DNA of 5,612 nt, from positions 1 through 5,612 of the forward strand of contig CALIUX010000301.1 in assembly GCA_938048505.1 (NCBI GenBank). The letters run 5' to 3'. Below, piece by piece: positions 1 through 5,472 of the stretch. Under the pieces are notes generated by a model that ran no database searches, was not told the DNA's origin, and saw only the letters and a list, made by a program, of their open reading frames with translations. Numbering within the stretch: position 1 is the stretch's first letter; the number at the start of each line of letters is the position of its first letter. This stretch comes from an uncultured Pseudomonadales bacterium. GTDB taxonomy: Bacteria; Pseudomonadota; Gammaproteobacteria; Pseudomonadales; Cellvibrionaceae. A program made the translations under genes and the position numbers.

Positions 1-1190
1 TGATAAAAAGCTTTGCCGGCAGATTTTTCTCTAAACGCTTCCACAGCTTTGACTTCTAAATCTGCTTTGGGAAGTGTAACAAAAAGTTGTGGTAGGGCGG
101 CTTTCATGGCATCAATATAGTCATGAGTTTGAGAGAGATAAGCATCGCGACCTTTTTCGCTATTGTCTAAATAAAACTGTGGGCTTTCGCGCATAAAGAC
201 AAAAAATTCTTGCAAGGTGCCTTCAAATTTAACTTTGCGCATAATCTCTTTAATTTCATTATGAATAGCATCAATACCTTTTAAGCCCATTTGATGAATT
301 TCATCGGGAGTCATGTTGGTGGTTGTCATAAGAGCTAGGCGCGCACGGTAATAATCATCTCCGTTCGGTAGATTCCAAGCACCGTGATTCCCCTCTGCGC
401 TCTTTGATAATGCCTTTAGGTAAGTGATTAGACGTTGGTAAGCTGGTGCGACACTACTTTTGAGTGCTTTTTTAGCTTGTGAAAGCAGTTCAGTTTGGTT
501 TTCTAGTTTTTCGGTCTTGCGCTTGAAGTCTGCCCATAGCGCGCTGTCTTCTCCTTTTTGGTCAAAGGGGGCGCCACTAATAAGATTTTTTGAGTCATCG
601 ATAACAAAAGGAAAAACAAATGCAGGAGCAACGACCCCTTTTTGCTTTCTGATCTCTAGCTGTGTAATGAGTTGATCGATTTTTTTACTAATACCATTTA
701 AACGGCTAATGTAAGCAACCGCATCACTCGTGTTGTCTATGTTATGGGCAGAGATTAGTAAGGACGGCATGCCGGAGTGCTCACCGAACATTTGGTTGAC
801 AGGGTAGTCATGATGTCGCCATTGATCATTGCGAATATCACGTTCAATATCCTGCTTGAGTAGGTTCCAGTTAAGCCTAGTCGATGGGCTTAGCTTATTT
901 GGGTTAATGGCCTTTAGGCGAGTCAGTTGCAACTTCAGTTGATTAAGCTCTTTTTTCTGCGCTGTTTCAGAAATATCGTCCCATTCCCCATAGCGATCCT
1001 TACGACCAAGGTAGGTCATAAATTCGGGTGATTCTGCAACCCACTCTTCAAAAATAGTATCGAAGAGTTGCTGTGCTTGTTTGTCAAAAGGAGAGGTGTC
1101 AATGGAGCTTTTCTGGGGTGAATTTTTTGAAGGCGTGTTTGAGCAAGAGAGCGCGCAAACAACTATAAAGGCTAACAATATAAAACGCAT
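1..1190 (-). CDS. DUF885 family putative lipoprotein, N-terminal part (C-terminus outside window)
   Basis: An uninterrupted reading frame runs from an ATG at 1190-1188 off the left edge, giving 396 complete codons. The N-terminus (MRFILLAFIVVCALSC) is a short lipoprotein-type signal with a lipobox-like A-L-S-C; Cys16 would be the lipidated residue, so the protein is probably anchored to the outer or inner membrane and faces the periplasm. From about residue 40 it follows the DUF885 (PF05960) pattern: ESPEFMTYLG, then PVNQMFG at 130-136, GAWNLPNGDDYY ending at 281, and TTTNMTPDEIHQMGL at 289-303. Family members are usually around 600 residues, and many carry a C-terminal HE..PGH-type metal-binding motif suggesting a peptidase; that part lies outside the window, so catalysis cannot be judged. 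The start is supported by the signal peptide; the ribosome site is weak (AGAGA about 10 nt upstream). No function beyond the family is claimed. Confidence 0.88.
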   Translation of the reverse strand, partial: MRFILLAFIVVCALSCSNTPSKNSPQKSSIDTSPFDKQAQQLFDTIFEEWVAESPEFMTYLGRKDRYGEWDDISETAQKKELNQLKLQLTRLKAINPNKLSPSTRLNWNLLKQDIERDIRNDQWRHHDYPVNQMFGEHSGMPSLLISAHNIDNTSDAVAYISRLNGISKKIDQLITQLEIRKQKGVVAPAFVFPFVIDDSKNLISGAPFDQKGEDSALWADFKRKTEKLENQTELLSQAKKALKSSVAPAYQRLITYLKALSKSAEGNHGAWNLPNGDDYYRARLALMTTTNMTPDEIHQMGLKGIDAIHNEIKEIMRKVKFEGTLQEFFVFMRESPQFYLDNSEKGRDAYLSQTHDYIDAMKAALPQLFVTLPKADLEVKAVEAFREKSAGKAFY

Positions 1191-1430
1191 ACTGAATAAA
1201 TCTCTATTTTGAAATTGAAATGATTTTATACGAGGTAGACCTAAGATAGACGAACTTAAAGCAAAAAAGCTCAAAAGGTTTTTTTGAATATGCAATGCCA
1301 TTCATATAAAGCACTTTTTATATAAAATCATCGCCTCTTTAAGGGCGTCTAATAAAAAATGTAAGCGTAATATAGCGCAATTGTTATGTGTTCATGATCA
1401 AGTTTTTACATTATTGTGATTGCATATTTT
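1191..1430. other. AT-rich intergenic spacer between ald and the DUF885 gene
   Basis: This 240-bp non-coding stretch lies downstream of ald and upstream of the DUF885 gene, both read on the minus strand. It should therefore hold the end of the ald transcript and the promoter of the lipoprotein gene. A minus-strand TATAAA at 1230-1225 is the best -10 candidate, 35-40 nt before the start codon, but no convincing -35 element sits at the right distance. Two AT-dominated dyads are visible: 1304-1310 with 1317-1323 (ATATAAA/TTTATAT, 6-nt loop), and 1262-1271 with 1277-1286 (a C-G pair, six A-T pairs and an inner part containing wobbles). No open frame in it looks like a gene. Confidence 0.6.
1332..1347 (-). 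terminator. Weak candidate terminator hairpin downstream of ald
   Basis: On the minus strand, CGCCC and GGGCG-like arms can form a five-pair stem with one bulged A and a 5-nt loop (TTAAA), followed by the moderately U-rich ATGATTTTATA. It is the only GC-containing hairpin found in the ald 3' region and begins about 84 nt past the ald stop. The stem is short, bulged and lacks a clean U-tract, so this is a tentative call; rho-dependent termination is equally possible. Confidence 0.22.
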
Positions 1431-2543
1431 TTATTTTAAAAGGTTGTTAGGGTTGTGGTATGTGTAGCCTAATGCTTCAGCAACAGCTCGATAAGTGACT
1501 TTTCCATCAAAAACATTTAGCCCGTGCATAAGGTGTTGATTATTCTTTAGCGCTTTTAAACCATTATTAGCAAGTATTAATGCATAAGGTAATGTGGCAT
1601 TATTTAGTGCCAATGTGGCTGTTCTTGGTACGCAGCCAGGCATATTTGCTACACAATAGTGGATAACACCATCAACCTCATAAGTAGGGTTTTTGTGTGT
1701 TGTAGCCCTTGAAGTTTCAAAGCAACCTCCTTGATCAATGGCTACATCCACAACAACTGCTCCTTTTTTCATGTTGCTAATCATATTTTGGGTTAATAAT
1801 TTTGGGGCTTCGGCTCCTGGAACTAATACAGCTCCAATTACAAGGTCTGCTTCTTGAGTGTGAGTCTCTAGTGCACTTGTCGTGGAATGAATACACTTTA
1901 TACGACCATTAAAGATTGTATCTAAATAGCGCAGTCGAGGCAATGATCGGTCAAGTAGTATGACATCAGCACCCATTCCCACAGCTATTTTTGCCGCGTT
2001 AAAGCCGACAATTCCCCCCCCAATAATCAAGACTTTTGCTGGTGCAACACCAGGTACGCCACCGAGTAACATGCCTAAACCACCTTGGCTTTTTTCAAGG
2101 TGGTGCGCGCCTGCTTGAATAGATATTCTTCCCGCTACTTCTGACATGGGAGCGAGTAATGGCAGCCCAGCTAAGCCATCTGTAACAGTTTCATATGCAA
2201 TGCAAGTGGCCCCTGAGTCTATTAGTAGCTGAGCCTGCTGTGGATCTGGTGCTAAGTGTAGGTAAGTGTAAAGTATTTGCTCGGGGCGTAATTTTAAGCA
2301 CTCTTTAAGTTGAGGTTCTTTGACTTTAATGATCATCTCAGAAGATGAGAATATTTCATCAGAGTTGTCTGCGATATCTGCTCCTGCTTGCTGGTATTCT
2401 TTATCTGTAAAGCCGATAGCTTCTCCCGCTGAAGACTCTACTAATATTTGGTGGCCTGATTGTTTGAGTTCAAAGACGCTGGATGGTGTTAGGCCAACAC
2501 GGTATTCTTCGCTTTTAATTTCTTTTGGAATGCCGATTAACAT
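1431..2543 (-). CDS. ald: Alanine dehydrogenase (NAD-dependent)
   Basis: Catalyses reversible oxidative deamination of L-alanine to pyruvate, ammonium and NADH in the cytoplasm (EC 1.4.1.1); it works in alanine catabolism or, in reverse, in ammonium assimilation and NADH re-oxidation. The 370-residue protein has the family's usual length and both domains: AlaDh/PNT N-terminal (about 4-136) and AlaDh/PNT C-terminal (about 140-350). Key residues sit at the canonical numbers: Arg15 (EYRVGLTP) and Lys75 (KVKEP) for substrate, catalytic His96 (LHLAPD) and Asp270 (DVAIDQGG), the Rossmann loop GGGIVG at 175-180, and Asp198 for NAD ribose. The start is ATG at 2543-2541 with AAAGAG 6-7 nt upstream. 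It lies 48 bp after the Lrp-family gene on the same strand, so it is probably co-transcribed with or controlled by that regulator. Oddity: codons 175-177 contain a run of eight Gs (2014-2021). Very confident. Confidence 0.97.
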   Translation of the reverse strand: MLIGIPKEIKSEEYRVGLTPSSVFELKQSGHQILVESSAGEAIGFTDKEYQQAGADIADNSDEIFSSSEMIIKVKEPQLKECLKLRPEQILYTYLHLAPDPQQAQLLIDSGATCIAYETVTDGLAGLPLLAPMSEVAGRISIQAGAHHLEKSQGGLGMLLGGVPGVAPAKVLIIGGGIVGFNAAKIAVGMGADVILLDRSLPRLRYLDTIFNGRIKCIHSTTSALETHTQEADLVIGAVLVPGAEAPKLLTQNMISNMKKGAVVVDVAIDQGGCFETSRATTHKNPTYEVDGVIHYCVANMPGCVPRTATLALNNATLPYALILANNGLKALKNNQHLMHGLNVFDGKVTYRAVAEALGYTYHNPNNLLK

Positions 2544-2591
2544 ACATTGCTCTTTTAAAAATTAGGGATGACTAAATGTATAGATTATTCT

Positions 2592-3047
2592 TTAGAGTGG
2601 TAAAGGCTCTGCGCTTTTAACTGTTCTTATAGAGAAATTGCTATTTATTTCACCAACTACAGGAAGTCTTTGTATTTGTTTTAAAGTCTTTTCATAGCTT
2701 TCAAGATCACTTGCTACAATCTCTAATCGATAGTCAGCAATGCCTGATACTAAATAACAAGAAATTACAGTGTTAATTTTTTGAATGCCTTTTTCAAAAG
2801 CAATGCTGGCTTCCTCTTTATTGTTTTCAAGGGATATGTCGGCAAAAACCGTAATGGGTAACCCAACTCTCTCTCGAGATATTATGGCTCTATAGTTTGT
2901 TATTAAGCCTGAATTTTCTAAATTTTTAATGCGGCGATGACATGGCGAGGGTGATAGATGGATCATTTCTGAAATTTGTATGTTTGTTAGCCTGCCATTG
3001 CTTTGTAGGGCCCTTAATATTTTAATATCTGTAGTATCTACGGTCAT
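2592..3047 (-). CDS. Lrp/AsnC family transcriptional regulator
   Basis: A 151-residue DNA-binding protein with the two family domains. The N-terminal AsnC-type helix-turn-helix spans about 4-63 (DIKILRALQSNGRL, then a probable recognition helix around 33-47, SPCHRRIKNLENSG). A C-terminal RAM ligand-binding domain covers about 65-140, with the effector-region signature VSGIADYRLEI at 100-110 in place of the usual G-x-x-D-Y. Such proteins form dimers to octamers and sense amino acids. The ATG at 3047-3045 is preceded by a strong GGAGGAG at 3056-3050. It precedes ald on the same strand and diverges from the transporter, so likely targets are ald, itself, the transporter and perhaps leucine dehydrogenase; that target list is inference. 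A near-consensus Lrp box lies 44 bp upstream of its start. It may be called Lrp-, BkdR- or AldR-like, but sequence alone does not decide which. Confidence 0.95.
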   Translation of the reverse strand: MTVDTTDIKILRALQSNGRLTNIQISEMIHLSPSPCHRRIKNLENSGLITNYRAIISRERVGLPITVFADISLENNKEEASIAFEKGIQKINTVISCYLVSGIADYRLEIVASDLESYEKTLKQIQRLPVVGEINSNFSIRTVKSAEPLPL

Positions 3048-3049
3048 TA

Positions 3050-3056
3050 CTCCTCC
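3050..3056 (-). promoter_or_regulatory. Strong Shine-Dalgarno of the Lrp/AsnC-family gene
   Basis: GGAGGAG on the minus strand, ending 2 nt before the ATG (the core GGAGG leaves a 4-nt gap). It is by far the strongest ribosome site on the minus strand of this window and fixes the regulator's start at 3047. Confidence 0.75.
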
Positions 3057-3066
3057 AGAAGCATAG

Positions 3067-3078
3067 ACTATTTATAGT
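3067..3078. promoter_or_regulatory. Small dyad overlapping a possible -10 of the regulator gene
   Basis: ACTAT-TT-ATAGT, a 5-bp perfect dyad with a 2-bp centre. Read on the minus strand it contains TATAAA (3076-3071), which could be the -10 element of the Lrp-family gene and would give a leader of roughly 15-20 nt. No good -35 hexamer lies 16-18 bp upstream. Its centre is about 25 bp from the centre of the Lrp-like box, on one side of the same control region, so it could be a second, weaker protein site. Tentative. Confidence 0.3.
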
Positions 3079-3090
3079 AAGTGCTTTGTT

Positions 3091-3105
3091 TAGAATATAT
3101 TGCTA
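3091..3105. promoter_or_regulatory. Lrp-type binding site (near consensus)
   Basis: TAGAATATATTGCTA matches 14 of 15 positions of the known E. coli Lrp consensus YAGHAWATTWTDCTR, including the informative TAG and CTA ends; the only miss is A for T at the ninth base. Read on the other strand it still matches 13 of 15. It sits in the 125-bp gap between the divergent Lrp-family gene and the transporter, 44 bp from the regulator start and 68 bp from the transporter start. It is therefore well placed for autoregulation and for control of the transporter. Binding is inferred, not shown. Confidence 0.55.
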
Positions 3106-3122
3106 ATTAAGACGAATATCTC

Positions 3123-3155
3123 ATGCAAAACCGCAAAGACATTCTCATTATATAG
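3123..3155 (+). CDS. Possible 10-codon leader peptide rich in branched-chain codons
   Basis: ATG at 3123 opens a frame encoding MQNRKDILII and stops at TAG 3153-3155. Its last four sense codons are all for Ile or Leu (ATT CTC ATT ATA), and the stop codon overlaps the AGGAGGT ribosome site of the transporter gene. A ribosome finishing or stalling here would cover that site, which is the geometry of amino-acid-responsive translational control. Against it: there is no clear Shine-Dalgarno before the ATG (only AAGACGA about 9 nt upstream) and no strong alternative hairpins nearby. It may be a chance frame. Confidence 0.25.
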   Translation: MQNRKDILII

Positions 3156-3160
3156 GAGGT
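3154..3160 (+). promoter_or_regulatory. Shine-Dalgarno supporting the TTG start of the transporter
   Basis: AGGAGGT is a near-perfect ribosome site. The first in-frame start codon after it is TTG at 3173, 12 nt downstream, slightly longer than the usual 5-9 nt. The first in-frame ATG (3191) would be 30 nt away and has no site of its own, so the TTG is preferred. Confidence 0.6.
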
Positions 3161-3172
3161 ACCATATTCATA

Positions 3173-4129
3173 TTGAGTCGTCAGATTTGGATGTTATATG
3201 CAATGCTATTTCTTACCAGCTTTATATCTTATAAAACAAATTGTTACCCTAGTAATAAACTATTAGGGTTGTCAGCGGTAGGCATTACAGTCATATTGTG
3301 GGCAAGCTGGATAATATCTATGAAGTTTGGTATTGGCCTATCATTATCGTTATTTGACTTGGCTTTTTTGCGGTATGGGTTACCTTGTGTCGTTTTCAGC
3401 TATTTCACTTATACATTTCGCCATGTTGTTTTTCGAGCTAAACCATGGCATCTAATATGCATTTGTATGGGAGCTGGTTTTCCATTCTTATTTTTTGTTG
3501 CCTGGGGTATGAAATTTTCACCTGCATCACATGCGGGGATTTTAGTTCCAGGTACTTTTCCTTTATTTGTTGCTTTGATTAATTATTTTTTATCAGGAAA
3601 AACATTATCCCGGAAATACTTTCTTGGTATACTTTGCATTACTATTGGAGTTGTTTTTTTAGTAATACCGACCGTTATCTTATCGAACGATATTGAGTTG
3701 TTGAAAGGTTACATCTTTTATCTTTTTGCTAGTTTTTTGTGGGGTTTGTATACTGTTGCAGTGTGTGAAAGTCGCATTCCCCCTTTTGCTGCTGCAGGTT
3801 TATTTAGTAGTTTTTCATGCTTTGTTTTGGTGTTTTTTTATATTTTAGGGGTTTATGAAATTGATTTTTCATACTTATTGTCACCAAATATTATAAAGGA
3901 TTATCTGTTGATTGCCCTTGTTCAAGGATTATTTGTTGGTGTTATTGCATCATATTGTTATGTTTTTTCTATCTCTAAGCTAGGATCACAAAAAACGACA
4001 GCGCTGAGCTCATTAACACCTGCCTTAGTCGTAGTAATGAGCACCCTTTTCCTTGGTGAGCCATTAGATTTTATAACATTTTTGGCTGTTTTAGTGGTGT
4101 GTGGTGGTGTGGCTATCACTAATTTATAA
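3173..4129 (+). CDS. EamA/DMT-superfamily transporter
   Basis: A 318-residue inner-membrane protein of the drug/metabolite transporter superfamily with two EamA repeats. Ten hydrophobic segments of the standard fold are visible at about 31-50, 58-82, 93-112, 118-140, 149-170, 178-198, 205-228, 243-265, 276-295 and 299-317. Family hallmarks include the first-helix W-A-S-W pattern near 43-46, a matching F-L-W-G-L in the second repeat (188-192), and the closing L-G-E-P followed by a Gly-rich last helix. Relatives move amino acids or related metabolites, often as exporters (EamA, RhtA, YddG); substrate and direction here are unknown, though the neighbours point to amino acids. The first 30 residues are unusual: an extra hydrophobic stretch (8-19) precedes the normal first helix. 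The TTG start follows AGGAGGT at 3154. The gene is strongly T-rich on the coding strand, as membrane proteins in AT-rich genomes tend to be. Family call is firm; substrate is not. Confidence 0.9.
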   Translation: MSRQIWMLYAMLFLTSFISYKTNCYPSNKLLGLSAVGITVILWASWIISMKFGIGLSLSLFDLAFLRYGLPCVVFSYFTYTFRHVVFRAKPWHLICICMGAGFPFLFFVAWGMKFSPASHAGILVPGTFPLFVALINYFLSGKTLSRKYFLGILCITIGVVFLVIPTVILSNDIELLKGYIFYLFASFLWGLYTVAVCESRIPPFAAAGLFSSFSCFVLVFFYILGVYEIDFSYLLSPNIIKDYLLIALVQGLFVGVIASYCYVFSISKLGSQKTTALSSLTPALVVVMSTLFLGEPLDFITFLAVLVVCGGVAITNL

Positions 4130-4145
4130 AGCATTTCGTCAATTC

Positions 4146-4190
4146 TAAAAATTTATATTAATCATTTCTTTTAACTAATATAAATTTTTA
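4146..4190. repeat. Perfect 15-bp AT-only inverted repeat before leucine dehydrogenase
   Basis: The arm TAAAAATTTATATTA (4146-4160) is exactly reverse-complemented at 4176-4190, with a 15-nt spacer. It occupies the 97-bp gap between the transporter stop (4129) and the leucine dehydrogenase start (4227). In RNA it would form a 15-pair stem made only of A-U pairs, followed by UUUUUAUC, so it could act as a weak terminator for the transporter. As DNA it could be a paired operator: each arm matches 12 of 15 positions of the Lrp consensus, though AT-rich DNA scores well on that motif by chance. The right arm also contains TATAAA, a possible -10 for the dehydrogenase gene. Confidence 0.85.
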
Positions 4191-4226
4191 TTTTTATCAT
4201 TCCTTTTAAGTAAGAGAAATATACCT

Positions 4227-5360
4227 ATGAAGCATGAAATAATAGACATAACTTCTGATCATGAAGAAGTGCATTATTTTGAAGATAGTGATAGTGGCCT
4301 AAAAGCAATTATTGCAATTCACGACACTTCTCTTGGCATGGCGATGGGGGGATGTAGGATGTGGCATTACCCTAATTTTGAAGATGCATTAGATGATGCC
4401 TTACGTTTATCAGAAGGGATGAGCTATAAATGTGCTATGGCGGGGTTGCCTATAGGTGGCGGTAAGTCAGTGATTATTGGCGATCCTGCGAAGCATAAAA
4501 GTCATGATCTTTTAAAAGCTATGGCGAGCGCTGTTAACACACTTGGTGGGCGATACATTGCTGCTGAAGATTCTGGCACAAGCGTAAGAGATATAAAAAT
4601 CATGCAACTTTATACGCCTTATGTTGCTGGTACTAAGGAAAAAGAAGGGTGCTTGTGGCCGCAAAATTACGGTGATCCTTCGCCCGCTACAGCTTATGGT
4701 ACTTTAATGGGTATTCAAGCTAGTGTACTTCACAAATTTGGTAGAGATAGTTTGAAAGGGCTGCGTGTCAATATACAGGGTGTTGGAAATGTCGGTTTTA
4801 GAATTGCAAGGCATTTAGTCGAAGCAGGAGCAAATGTCTATGTTTATGATGCGATTGCCTCCCGCCAAAATGAAGCAGTTGCTGAGTTGGGTGTTGTTGC
4901 TTTAAGTAAAGAAGATATTATTCAAAAGTCAGCCGACATATTTTGCCCTTGCGCGTTGGGGGGTGCTATAAATGATGTTACGGTTGATCAATTGGATGTT
5001 GCTATTGTCGCTGGTGCTGCTAATAATCAATTGTCTTCTGAAGAGTTAGGTCAAAAGCTACAGGATAAAAATGTACTATATGCTCCCGATTTTATTATCA
5101 ATGCAGGTGGTATTATTGATGCTGGTATGGGGGCTTCTAATGTTCAAGCTGTGAATGATCGAGTTGTTGGCATTGCGAGTACTTTATCGAAGATCTATAA
5201 GCGATCTGAAGAAAGCGGTTTGCCAACATCTGTAATTGCCGATGTTATGGCTAAAGAAAAAATCAGTTCTGCAAATAAAGAGCGTTTTTTGAATACGACT
5301 GATCCACATCACCAGCAGTTGTTAAACCCAAAAGAATCATTTTTGGCGTGCTCTAAATAG
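4227..5360 (+). CDS. Leucine dehydrogenase (Leu/Phe/Val dehydrogenase family)
   Basis: NAD-dependent oxidative deamination of leucine, and usually valine and isoleucine, to 2-oxo acids plus ammonium (EC 1.4.1.9): the first step of branched-chain amino-acid breakdown, or in reverse their synthesis from oxo acids. The 377-residue protein has the substrate domain first (about 10-150), with MAMGGCRMW at 38-46, Lys68 (EGMSYK), catalytic Lys80 (GLPIGGGKS) and Asp115 (AAEDSG), matching classical LeuDH numbering. The Rossmann domain follows with GVGNVG at 185-190 and Asp208 after the second strand, which fits NAD rather than NADP preference. Length is about 10 residues over typical LeuDH (around 365), from a tail after residue 353. 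The ATG at 4227 has only a weak ribosome site (AAGAGA, about 10 nt upstream). It follows the transporter on the same strand and ends in its own terminator. Leucine is preferred over phenylalanine as substrate from overall similarity; this is not proven. Confidence 0.93.
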   Translation: MKHEIIDITSDHEEVHYFEDSDSGLKAIIAIHDTSLGMAMGGCRMWHYPNFEDALDDALRLSEGMSYKCAMAGLPIGGGKSVIIGDPAKHKSHDLLKAMASAVNTLGGRYIAAEDSGTSVRDIKIMQLYTPYVAGTKEKEGCLWPQNYGDPSPATAYGTLMGIQASVLHKFGRDSLKGLRVNIQGVGNVGFRIARHLVEAGANVYVYDAIASRQNEAVAELGVVALSKEDIIQKSADIFCPCALGGAINDVTVDQLDVAIVAGAANNQLSSEELGQKLQDKNVLYAPDFIINAGGIIDAGMGASNVQAVNDRVVGIASTLSKIYKRSEESGLPTSVIADVMAKEKISSANKERFLNTTDPHHQQLLNPKESFLACSK

Positions 5361-5413
5361 CTGATTTTTTAATAATGTAACATCTTATTTAATTTGAATT
5401 TTTTGGTTAATTT

Positions 5414-5460
5414 AGTAGCTGCTGATTGAAAAATTTTAAATTAGTAGCTACTTATTTTTT
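5414..5460 (+). terminator. Intrinsic terminator of leucine dehydrogenase
   Basis: Bases 5414-5427 pair with 5439-5452 to give a 14-pair stem (12 Watson-Crick pairs, 2 G-U wobbles) around an 11-nt loop, followed by TTATTTTTT at 5453-5460(+). It starts 53 nt after the stop codon. On the opposite strand the wobbles become A-C mismatches and no U-tract follows, so it appears to work for the plus strand only, not for the converging MarC-family gene. The half-arms also make AGTAGCTACT (5443-5452) a perfect 10-bp palindrome. Confidence 0.82.
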
Positions 5461-5472
5461 AATCTTAAGTGA

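Noticed and set aside
460..675. A 71-codon plus-strand frame
   Set aside because: It lies entirely antisense to the DUF885 coding sequence, which has recognisable family motifs over the same bases; the translation resembles no family and has no ribosome site.
1262..1286. A-run / T-run hairpin as a terminator
   Set aside because: The stem is nearly all A-T with wobbles or mismatches inside and no separate U-tract after it; low-complexity AT DNA is enough to explain it.
1386..1402. CRP- or FNR-like half site (TGTGTTCATGATCAA)
   Set aside because: Only one half resembles either consensus, and it lies just downstream of ald, far from the next promoter.
2320..2565. An 81-codon plus-strand frame
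   Set aside because: It is antisense to the first part of ald, whose residues there (Arg15, Lys75) are canonical; a shadow frame.
3147..3152. Perfect minus-strand TATAAT as a promoter of the Lrp-family gene
   Set aside because: No -35-like hexamer is present 16-18 bp upstream, it overlaps the transporter ribosome site region, and such hexamers are common in AT-rich DNA.
3173..4129. Horizontal acquisition of the transporter gene because of its T-rich coding strand
   Set aside because: Hydrophobic membrane proteins are T-rich at second codon positions, and the Leu codon use (TTA/TTG) fits an AT-rich host; no flanking mobile-element signs.
4130..4226. Miniature transposable element or IS remnant suggested by the inverted repeat
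   Set aside because: The whole dyad is 45 bp with no internal cargo and no evident target-site duplication; an operator or RNA hairpin is simpler.
5361..5472. Bidirectional terminator serving both converging genes
   Set aside because: On the minus strand the stem has two A-C mismatches and lacks a following U-tract, so only the plus-strand direction is supported.
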